Assembly (NCBI GenBank): GCA_023423605.1
Contig: JAFAFF010000074.1
Span: 1-18,358 of the forward strand
Source: Pseudomonadota bacterium
Lineage (GTDB): Bacteria > Pseudomonadota > Gammaproteobacteria > Xanthomonadales > Xanthomonadaceae
DNA: 18,358 bases
Reading direction: 5' to 3'
Positions 1 to 5,832 of the stretch are shown in pieces; within the stretch, counting starts at the first letter, position 1; each line of letters begins with the position of its first letter. Position numbers and translations under genes: made by a program. Below the pieces are notes generated by a model, which was not told the origin of the DNA, searched no databases, and saw nothing but the letters and a program-made list of their open reading frames with translations.

Positions 1-716
1 AACGGGTGTGCCAGCGGCCAGCGCGGCAGCGTATTGGTGGAAAAGCGCTGGTGGAACACGATCGCGCTGGAGGCCAGGTCGCTGCGCTGCAGGTCCGGAT
101 AGAAGCGGCTGAGCTTGTCCGGCAGCACCATGCCCTTGTAGCTGATCGCATTCGGGCTGAGGGTGGTGACGTAGTAATCCTCATGCCCGCGCAGCCGCTG
201 TTCGCTGCGGCGGCGGGCCAGGAACAGCGCCAGGGTGAATGCCGCCTCGTCCTGGGCATCGCCCGCGTCGACGAACACCTGCTCGATGCGTGGCAGCGTG
301 TCGCGTGCCAGCTGGCCGCAGACGCTGTCGTCGGTGGGTACCACGCGCCAGCCACACGGCCGCGTACCAGCCGCCCGCAGTTCGGATTCCAGTGTCGCGC
401 GGCAGTGCGCGGCGGCATCGGCATCGTGCGGAAGGAAGACCACGCCGGCGGCAAAGCGCGTGCCGACGGTGATGCCTGCTTCGCTGGCGATGGCTTTCAG
501 GAAGGCCTGCGGACGACGCAGCAGCAGGCCGCATCCATCGCCGGTCACGCCGTCGGCGGCCACGCCACCGCGGTGGGTCATGCGCGAAAGTGCCGCGATG
601 GCGGTATCCACCAGCAGTCGCGAAGGCTGGTCGTCGAGCTGGGCGACCATGCCGAAACCACAGGCATCGCGCTCGTGTCGTGGATCGTAAAGCCCGTGGC
701 GGTTGCGGGGGGCCAT
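1..716 (-). CDS. gltB: Glutamate synthase (NADPH) large subunit, 5' part only
   Basis: This is the N-terminal 238 residues of the large subunit of glutamate synthase, which releases ammonia from glutamine and combines it with 2-oxoglutarate to give glutamate in the cytoplasm. I translated the minus strand from the ATG at 716; the frame stays open to the left edge, so the 3' end lies outside the window. The protein shows the class II glutamine amidotransferase start ERDACGFGMVAQL, with Cys19 as the presumed nucleophile. In this family a short propeptide is removed to expose that Cys; here it would be 18 residues. Further family landmarks are MTHRGGVAADG, TGDGCGLLL and FHQRFSTNTLPRWPLAHPF. A GAGG stands a few bases upstream of the ATG. 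The small subunit gltD is expected further along the minus strand, beyond the left edge, but is not visible. The family call is secure; the exact start is likely. Confidence 0.95.
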   Translation of the reverse strand, partial: MAPRNRHGLYDPRHERDACGFGMVAQLDDQPSRLLVDTAIAALSRMTHRGGVAADGVTGDGCGLLLRRPQAFLKAIASEAGITVGTRFAAGVVFLPHDADAAAHCRATLESELRAAGTRPCGWRVVPTDDSVCGQLARDTLPRIEQVFVDAGDAQDEAAFTLALFLARRRSEQRLRGHEDYYVTTLSPNAISYKGMVLPDKLSRFYPDLQRSDLASSAIVFHQRFSTNTLPRWPLAHP

Positions 717-853
717 CTGTGCCTCGTCGTCAGGTGAGCGGCGACACTCGTCCCCGCCCATTCCCTGGAGCGCGCATCAGGAGGCCACCGGATGACTTCG
801 ACTAGAGCATAGATGCTGCGTTGCCGCAACACACGGTTGCACGCGCAACCAAG

Positions 854-877
854 GCGCTGGCAAGTGCTTGCCAGCGC
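854..877. terminator. Perfect 11-bp inverted repeat downstream of an I78 lipoprotein gene
   Basis: The arms 854-864 (gcgctggcaag) and 867-877 are exact reverse complements separated by two bases, so a stable hairpin is expected. It lies just past the stop codon of the minus-strand gene at 887-1276. A smaller perfect hairpin (835-840 with 845-850, arms ggttgc/gcaacc) lies next to it. In the minus direction the T run precedes the stem instead of following it, so this is not a textbook intrinsic terminator. It may be a terminator, an mRNA 3' stabiliser, or an operator in front of gltB. Confidence 0.45.
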
Positions 878-886
878 TGGAAAAGA

Positions 887-1276
887 TCAGCCGCAGCGAA
901 CGCCGGTGACGGTGTTTTTTTCATCCACTTCGATGTTCAGCCGCTCACCCACGAACTCCATGGTGGTCATGTCGCCGGGCTTGAGCACACGCAGGTCGCG
1001 CGCGCCGGCATCCTGTTGCGCCTGGCTGCCCAGGGTATCGTCATACGGCTGTCCCACCAGGCTCTGCACCTGGGTGGCATCGCAGTTGCCGACCGGTGGT
1101 GCTTCAGTGGCCTTGCCGGTTTCATCGGCCGGTGCCGATGCCTCCTGCGCCGCCTGCCGGGCGCTGGCGGTCGCGGCATCCTGTTCGTCCATCGATGGTG
1201 CCGAACAGGCGGCCAGCAGGAGGGGAAGCAGGAGCAGGGTGGGGCGGAACAGGCGCTGCAATGACTGGGGCGACAT
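887..1276 (-). CDS. Lipoprotein with peptidase inhibitor I78 domain (copy 1)
   Basis: A 129-residue predicted lipoprotein. The N-terminus is hydrophobic and ends in a lipobox LAAC with the lipidated Cys at 24. Ser follows the Cys, which by the +2 rule suggests outer-membrane sorting. After an acidic, Ala-rich linker (about 26-60) comes an I78-type domain (about 62-129): it opens at GNCDATQVQSLVGQ, continues with DAGARDLRVLKPGD, and ends in the terminal Cys-Gly. The two domain cysteines are probably disulfide-bonded. The I78 family includes fungal elastase inhibitors, so a role guarding the envelope against serine proteases is plausible but inferred. The start is supported by GGAG five bases before the ATG. 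The gene is divergent from the topoisomerase gene, with about 117 bases between their starts. It is one of three such genes in this window. Confidence 0.87.
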   Translation of the reverse strand: MSPQSLQRLFRPTLLLLPLLLAACSAPSMDEQDAATASARQAAQEASAPADETGKATEAPPVGNCDATQVQSLVGQPYDDTLGSQAQQDAGARDLRVLKPGDMTTMEFVGERLNIEVDEKNTVTGVRCG

Positions 1277-1393
1277 GCGGTCTCCGGAAGCATGCGGAAT
1301 GACAGGGATGTGAGGATACCGGCTGGCGCCCGTGCATGTGTTGTCCTTGCGTTATTGACGCCACGCAGCAGTGCACCTGTCCACACTGGGCCG

Positions 1394-2452
1394 ATGAGCG
1401 CACCTGCCGCGACACCTGAGAAGACCGCCGCCCGCAATGCAGGGTTGCGCTACGTTGATGACAGCCAGCCGGGTTATCGGCGGCGGAAGGCCGGCAAGGG
1501 GTTTTCGTATCGCGACACCGAAGGCCATGCACTGCGCGATGCGGATGCGCTTGCCCGGATCCGTTCGCTGGCCATCCCGCCGGCCTACACCGATGTCTGG
1601 ATCTGTGCGTGGCCCAACGGACATCTGCAGGCCACCGGGCGCGATGCGCGCGGGCGCAAGCAGTACCGCTACCACCCGGATTGGGCGAAGGTGCGAGGGG
1701 AGGGCAAGTTCGACCGCATCATCGTCTTCGGGGAAACATTGCCGAAGTTGCGCCGGCGCCTGCGTGCCGACCTGCGCCGCCGCGGTTTTCCGCGCGAGAA
1801 GGTGCTCGCCATCGTGGTCGCGCTGCTTGCCGAAACGCTGGTACGCGTGGGCAATGAAACGTATGCGAAGGAGAACAAGTCCTTCGGGCTGACCACCCTG
1901 CGCAATCGTCATCTGTCGCTGGTGGAAGGCGGGCGCGTGCTGATGCGTTTCCGCGGGAAATCCGGCCAGCAACAGGAGGTGGCGATAGGTGACAGGGCAT
2001 TGGCGAAACAGGTACGGCGCATCCAGCAGCTCCCCGGGCAGGCGCTGTTCCAGTATCGCGATGACGATGGCGCGCTGCAGCCGGTGGACTCCGGGGAAGT
2101 CAACGATTATCTGCGCGAGGTAATGGGCGAGGCATTCACCGCCAAGGACTTCCGTACCTGGGGCGGGACGGTGGAAGCACTGCGCGTGTTCGCAGCCACC
2201 GAGCTGCCCGAACCGGCCAGCCGGACCGCCCTGGCAGCGGCGCAGCGCGCCGTGGTTTGCCAGGTGGCCTCGCTGCTGGGCAACACGCCGGCGGTATGTC
2301 GCAAGGCCTACATCGATCCCTGCGTTTTCGAGGGTTGGGAGCGCGGCGAGCTGGCCGCGCTTGCGGGACTGCGTGGCCAGCGTCAGTGGGAGCAGGCCAC
2401 GTTGAAATACCTGCGCCGCGCGCGCCGGCTCAACCGCAGTAGATCGCGGTGA
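1394..2452 (+). CDS. Type IB DNA topoisomerase (poxvirus-like, bacterial)
   Basis: A 352-residue enzyme that relaxes supercoils by nicking one strand through a 3'-phosphotyrosine link. The N-terminal DNA-binding domain is about 1-95 and the catalytic domain about 96-352. Probable catalytic residues are Arg151 (in LVRVGNETYAKENKSFG), Lys189 (RFRGKSG), Arg254 (KDFRTWGGT), Asn297 (LLGNTP) and the nucleophile Tyr306 (CRKAYIDP). Asn297 lies nine residues before the Tyr, where vaccinia virus has a His; to my knowledge Deinococcus TopIB also uses Asn there. I chose the ATG at 1394 because MSAPAATPEK is followed directly by the conserved start of the family. The in-frame extension back to 1292 reads as divergent promoter DNA. 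No strong Shine-Dalgarno is visible. The basic C-terminal tail overlaps the end of the convergent lipoprotein gene by 23 bases. Confidence 0.92.
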   Translation: MSAPAATPEKTAARNAGLRYVDDSQPGYRRRKAGKGFSYRDTEGHALRDADALARIRSLAIPPAYTDVWICAWPNGHLQATGRDARGRKQYRYHPDWAKVRGEGKFDRIIVFGETLPKLRRRLRADLRRRGFPREKVLAIVVALLAETLVRVGNETYAKENKSFGLTTLRNRHLSLVEGGRVLMRFRGKSGQQQEVAIGDRALAKQVRRIQQLPGQALFQYRDDDGALQPVDSGEVNDYLREVMGEAFTAKDFRTWGGTVEALRVFAATELPEPASRTALAAAQRAVVCQVASLLGNTPAVCRKAYIDPCVFEGWERGELAALAGLRGQRQWEQATLKYLRRARRLNRSRSR

Positions 2453-2774
2453 TGTTGTTGGTGCGTCCGGTTTCGATGGTCAGCCGTTCGCCCCCCTGGT
2501 GGGCCGCGCCGGCTGCCGGATCGGCACTGCCGCTGGCAGTGGCACCGCTGCGTTCCAGCGTGCCGCGCACCACCTGCACCTGCAGGCTGTCACTGTCCAC
2601 CCGCGCACGTTCCACGGTGATGTCGGTGGCGGCCAGACCGACCACGCCCTGTACCTTGTCCAGATGGCACTGGCCGGAGATGACGCCGTCGATGGGCTGC
2701 ACCTGGGCCATCGGTGCGCTGCTGCAGGCAGCCAGGGAAACGGCCAAAGCGGCCACGCTGAGATAACGGATCAT
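2430..2774 (-). CDS. Lipoprotein with divergent I78-like domain (copy 2)
   Basis: A 114-residue predicted lipoprotein. The signal sequence ends in lipobox LAAC with Cys17 followed by Ser-Ser, which suggests outer-membrane anchoring. The mature part begins its conserved region at GQCHLDKVQGVVG and ends in a terminal Cys-Gly, as the two other copies do. The middle is degenerate: the AGA..RV..PG block of copies 1 and 3 is replaced by a Ser/Gly/Ala-rich stretch (about 74-92), before RLTIETGRTNNI and the final Cys-Gly. Calling it I78-like therefore rests on the first Cys block, the last Cys and the neighbourhood. Inhibitory activity is uncertain. GGAG and AGGA upstream of the ATG support the start. 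Its 3' end overlaps that of the convergent topoisomerase gene by 23 bases. Confidence 0.78.
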   Translation of the reverse strand: MIRYLSVAALAVSLAACSSAPMAQVQPIDGVISGQCHLDKVQGVVGLAATDITVERARVDSDSLQVQVVRGTLERSGATASGSADPAAGAAHQGGERLTIETGRTNNITAIYCG

Positions 2775-2853
2775 CGGTCCTGCTCCAGGGTCATGGGGAT
2801 ATCAGGGTGCCGGGTGGCGCGTGGTGCCGCGATGAAGTCGTTTACACGGCGAC

Positions 2854-2871
2854 CACGGTGCATTCACCGTG
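2854..2871. promoter_or_regulatory. 7-bp inverted repeat in the divergent intergenic region
   Basis: The arms cacggtg (2854-2860) and caccgtg (2865-2871) flank the 4-base loop catt. The repeat lies between the start of a minus-strand lipoprotein gene (2774) and a plus-strand zinc-ribbon gene (2924). Its symmetry and place suit a regulator binding site for either gene. I found no convincing -35/-10 pair here, so the function is a guess. Confidence 0.25.
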
Positions 2872-2923
2872 CGCGACAGCCGCCGTGGCCAGACTGGCGT
2901 TCCTGTCCCGACGGAGTGGTCCC

Positions 2924-3157
2924 ATGTCCATCTGCGATGTCTGCGGCAACGACTACGACAAGAGTTTCACGCTGACCCAGGGCGGCAGGAGCGGCACCTT
3001 CGATTCCTTCGAATGCGCCATCCATGCCTTCGCGCCGCGATGTGCGCACTGCGAATGCAGGGTGATAGGACACGGCGTGGAAGGCGGTGGTTCCATCTAC
3101 TGCTGCGCGCATTGCGCCAGCCACGCCGGTGTCCAGGGCGTGGCCGACCGTGCCTGA
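2924..3157 (+). CDS. Small Cys-rich, probably zinc-binding protein
   Basis: A 77-residue protein without a signal peptide or membrane segment, so probably cytoplasmic. It has nine cysteines in a treble-clef or zinc-ribbon-like arrangement: C4-x2-C7, then C31-x2-H34, C40-x2-C43-x-C45 and C60-C61-x2-C64, with further His at 42, 63 and 67. That is enough ligands for two zinc sites. The opening MSICDVCGNDYDKSF and the segment GTFDSFECAIHAFAPRC are typical of a small conserved hypothetical family in proteobacteria; no function is known to me. The ATG at 2924 is chosen because GGAG lies seven bases upstream and the Cys motif starts directly after it. The dehydrogenase gene starts 92 bases downstream on the same strand with no clear terminator between, so the two may be co-transcribed. 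Confidence 0.82.
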   Translation: MSICDVCGNDYDKSFTLTQGGRSGTFDSFECAIHAFAPRCAHCECRVIGHGVEGGGSIYCCAHCASHAGVQGVADRA

Positions 3158-3249
3158 GAACGGAACGCGCGTGCAGCGGCCCCGCGGTAGTCGACGTGGC
3201 TGAAGAATCCGCTCCAGCTTGATCCCACTGAAGAAGAGGAGAGAACCCG

Positions 3250-4353
3250 ATGGCAACGAAAAAGGTGCCCACTCGCCAGAAAGCGACTCCCAAGGCGCGC
3301 CGGAGCGCCAAGGTGACACCTGCGGCGGCCGCCGCGCCCGAGCGCAAACGCATCGTAAAGACGGCTACCCGGAAGGCGGCACAGACCGATGAGCGTGCGG
3401 CACGGGTTGCCGCACGGCAGCGTCGCCTGCAGGACCAGGAAAAGGCGAAGGATGCACGTGCCAGCAGGAAGGCCACGAAGAAGGTGTCCCAGGCCGGAAC
3501 CCGCAGCCAGCCGGAAAAGATGCCCGCGCAGACCCTCGCCAAGCCGGGCAACGAGCACGAGCTGTCGCTGGCTCCGCGTTTCCTGGCGCCGGATTATGTG
3601 GGCAGTGGCAAGCTGAAGGGCCTGCGCGCGATAGTCACCGGCGGTGATTCGGGTATCGGCCGTGCGGTGGCGGTGCTGTTCGCGCGCGAGGGCGCGGATG
3701 TCGCTGTGCTGCACCTGGACGAGCATGAGGATGCTGAAATCACCCGTGGACATGTCGAGCGTGAGGGCGGACGCTGCGTGGTGATTGCCGGCGATGTACG
3801 CGATCCACGTTTCTGCAACCGGGCGGTGAAACAGGTGGCCAAGGCCTTGGGTGGCATCGACATCCTGGTCAACAATGCGGCCTTCCAGCTGCACTGCGAG
3901 CGCTTGGAAGACCTGGAGGATGCGCATCTGCAGGAAACCCTGCAGACCAACATCGGTGGCTACATCCAGATGGCGCGCGCGGTGCTGCCGCACCTGGGCG
4001 AGGGTGCCAGCATCATCAACACCGGTTCGGAAACCGGCTTGTTCGGCAGCAAGGCCCTGATCGACTACTCGGCCACCAAGGGCGCCATCCATGCCTTCAC
4101 CAAGGCGCTGGCCAGCCAGCTGCTGCCGCGCGGCATCCGGGTGAACTGCGTGGCGCCGGGTCCGGTGTGGACGCCGCTGAACCCCGCCGACAAGCAGGCG
4201 CAGGACGTGGCCGAGTTCGGCAAGGACAGCGACATGGGCCGTCCCGCGCAGCCGGAAGAACTGTCACCGTCTTACGTGTTCCTGGCCTCGCCGAGCTGTG
4301 CCAGCTATATCAGCGGCGCGATCCTGCCGGTGATGGGCGGGCCGCGCGGCTGA
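3250..4353 (+). CDS. SDR-family oxidoreductase with basic histone-H1-like N-terminal tail
   Basis: A 367-residue short-chain dehydrogenase/reductase. Residues 1-90 form a Lys/Arg/Ala-rich tail with 28 basic and 7 acidic residues. Residues 91-118 hold the typical lead-in of the YdaD/general stress SDR group (QTLAKPGNEHEL..P.F). The Rossmann domain follows: cofactor motif TGGDSGIG (130-137), NNAA (208-211), catalytic Ser260, and the YSATK box with Tyr273 and Lys277. Asp157 near the end of the second strand may influence the choice between NAD and NADP; I cannot settle it. The substrate is unknown. Related Bacillus proteins are stress-induced. The start is well supported by GAGGAG eight bases before the ATG. 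The tail resembles AlgP/H1-like bacterial proteins and could bind nucleic acid, which is inference. Confidence 0.9.
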   Translation: MATKKVPTRQKATPKARRSAKVTPAAAAAPERKRIVKTATRKAAQTDERAARVAARQRRLQDQEKAKDARASRKATKKVSQAGTRSQPEKMPAQTLAKPGNEHELSLAPRFLAPDYVGSGKLKGLRAIVTGGDSGIGRAVAVLFAREGADVAVLHLDEHEDAEITRGHVEREGGRCVVIAGDVRDPRFCNRAVKQVAKALGGIDILVNNAAFQLHCERLEDLEDAHLQETLQTNIGGYIQMARAVLPHLGEGASIINTGSETGLFGSKALIDYSATKGAIHAFTKALASQLLPRGIRVNCVAPGPVWTPLNPADKQAQDVAEFGKDSDMGRPAQPEELSPSYVFLASPSCASYISGAILPVMGGPRG

Positions 4354-4373
4354 TGCGGCTGATGCGACGGGAC

Positions 4374-4397
4374 GGCGGGCGCAGGGCTGAGCCCGCC
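4374..4397. terminator. GC-rich hairpin between convergent genes
   Basis: A 7-bp perfect stem, ggcgggc (4374-4380) and gcccgcc (4391-4397), with a 10-base loop. It sits in the 60 bases between the stop of the plus-strand dehydrogenase (4353) and the stop of a minus-strand lipoprotein gene (4414). It could end transcription from both sides. No T run follows on either strand, so termination is likely but not proven. Confidence 0.45.
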
Positions 4398-4413
4398 CTG
4401 GCCCGCGCGGATA

Positions 4414-4737
4414 TCAGCCGCAGCTGGCGCGTTCGATCCGGTTGTCCGCATCCACGCTGATGGTGATGCGGTCCTCGCGGTAATCCATGGTGACGGCCAT
4501 GCCCGGCTTGACTACCCGCGCAGTGCGGGCGCCAGCATCACGCACGGCCTTGTCGATGACCTCCTGGCTGGCCGTCTTGCCGACCAGCGCCGGCAGCGTG
4601 TCGGCGTGGCAATGACTGCCTACCCCGGCCACTTCCGGCTTCGGCTGGCTCGGTGCGGTGTCCGCGCTGGACGGGGTGCTGCTGCATGCCGCGAGCGGCA
4701 GTGCACAGCCCAACAGCAACAGAAGTTTGCAACGCAT
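4414..4737 (-). CDS. Lipoprotein with peptidase inhibitor I78 domain (copy 3)
   Basis: A 107-residue predicted lipoprotein. The signal sequence ends in lipobox LAAC with Cys18, followed by Ser-Ser (outer-membrane type). A short Ser/Pro-rich linker leads to the I78 domain (about 40-107): SHCHADTLPALVGK, DAGARTARVVKPGMAVTMDYRED, ISVDADNRI and the terminal Cys-Gly. The MDYRED core and the two domain Cys make this the most typical I78 copy of the three. An inhibitory role against serine proteases in the envelope is inferred from the family. The start is supported by GGGAGG seven bases before the ATG. It lies 69 bases downstream of the exonuclease gene on the same strand. A TTGACG (minus strand, 4795-4800) could be a -35 box but has no good -10 partner, so it may also be read through from the repair operon. 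Confidence 0.88.
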   Translation of the reverse strand: MRCKLLLLLGCALPLAACSSTPSSADTAPSQPKPEVAGVGSHCHADTLPALVGKTASQEVIDKAVRDAGARTARVVKPGMAVTMDYREDRITISVDADNRIERASCG

Positions 4738-4806
4738 GGCAGGACCTCCCGGTCGTGAAGAGGCTCCAGTGTGCGCGTCGGCGGTGGACGAGGCGTCAAC
4801 GGGGCT

Positions 4807-5832
4807 TCACCCGGGCATCGACAGCGCCAGCGTCTCCCGTTCCCGCTGCTCTTCCAGCACCAGCCGCTGCAGCAGCAGCGACAGGGTTACCACGTCCTGG
4901 TGGTTATGATCGGCCACCCGGCGCAGGTCCACCGCGTCACCGCCACGCAGGTAGCGCAACCAGGCGGCCGGCGCTTCCGAACCGGGCAGGTCATCCTCGC
5001 GCACCACGCGCAGCAGCTGGCGTTCGATGGTGGACAGCTTGCAGTTCTCCCACGTGCCGCGATAGCGGCGGCGAGTGGGGTAGAGCAGGTCCACATGGTC
5101 CAGTGCGCTGATCGGATCGCGCTGCCGGGCCAGCCGGTAGCGGGCCTTCAGCAGCGGCGCATCGTAGCTGCGGCCGTTGTAGCTGCAGAACACGGTGGAC
5201 GGCTGCAGCCAGCCGGCAAACGTGGCCAGCATCGCGTCTTCGGCTGCCATGGTGGACATCAGCAGCTGGCGGATGCGCAGGCCTTCGCCGCGCTGTGGAC
5301 ACACGAACCAGTCGGCCGCGCCGATCATGAAGGCGCGGGTGCCGGTGCCACCGGCCAGGCCGGTGGTTTCGGTGTCGAAGAACAACAGGTCGCGCGCGGA
5401 CACATGCTGGCCGTCGCGGCGCGCGAAATCCAGGGACAGCGGCTGCGCCGGGATCGGCTGCGGCTGCAGCGATTCGATCAGCAACAGGCCGGGTGCGATC
5501 TCCTCGCCGGGCAGCTGGCGGTCCTGTGCGCTGGCCCGTGCAGGTGCGGGTCCGCCGCGCGTGCGCAGACCCAGCAGGCGATGCAGGCTGCCCACCTGCG
5601 GCCGTCGCAGTGGTGCGGGCGCTGTTGCTGGCGCGGCCGCAGCGGTCGGTTTGTGGCGGATCTCCTGTTCGACCCAGGCGAAGACCGAGCGCTCGGCCGG
5701 CGGTTGCCGCGCATCGTTGGCGGCGACCGGGGTGGGCGCTGCCGGCGGCGGCTCAGGTATGGCCGGCGTACCCGCCTTCGGGTCGCCGGCCTGCTGCCGC
5801 AGCAGGCGCAGCTTGTCCAGGCTCAGGCTCAC
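4807..5832 (-). CDS. mrfB: MrfB/YprB-type DEDD exonuclease
   Basis: A 341-residue protein of the RNase H-like exonuclease group (PF13482-type fold). The N-terminal 100 residues are Pro/Ala-rich and probably disordered. The nuclease core carries Exo I FFDTETTGLAGG (Asp153, Glu155), Exo II YNGRSYD (Asn219, Asp224) and Exo III DHNHQDV (His309, Asp313). The start is a GTG at 5832 that overlaps the helicase stop as GTGA; the frame is open further upstream but there runs antisense-free inside the helicase gene in another frame, so a longer start is not credible. In Bacillus subtilis, MrfB works with the helicase MrfA in repair of mitomycin C adducts, independently of UvrABC. The same gene order and coupling here support the same pairing. 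The nuclease family is certain; the pathway is by homology. Confidence 0.87.
   Translation of the reverse strand: MSLSLDKLRLLRQQAGDPKAGTPAIPEPPPAAPTPVAANDARQPPAERSVFAWVEQEIRHKPTAAAAPATAPAPLRRPQVGSLHRLLGLRTRGGPAPARASAQDRQLPGEEIAPGLLLIESLQPQPIPAQPLSLDFARRDGQHVSARDLLFFDTETTGLAGGTGTRAFMIGAADWFVCPQRGEGLRIRQLLMSTMAAEDAMLATFAGWLQPSTVFCSYNGRSYDAPLLKARYRLARQRDPISALDHVDLLYPTRRRYRGTWENCKLSTIERQLLRVVREDDLPGSEAPAAWLRYLRGGDAVDLRRVADHNHQDVVTLSLLLQRLVLEEQRERETLALSMPG

Noticed and set aside
1292..1393. Upstream extension of the topoisomerase to an ATG at 1292
   Set aside because: The extra 34 residues match nothing in the family and would leave only 15 bases for two divergent promoters. ATG 1394 fits the family start.
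4795..4800. TTGACG on the minus strand as a promoter for the third I78 gene
   Set aside because: The -35-like box is good, but at 16-18 bases the -10 position reads gcgcac-like sequence with no TATAAT resemblance. Not reported as a promoter.
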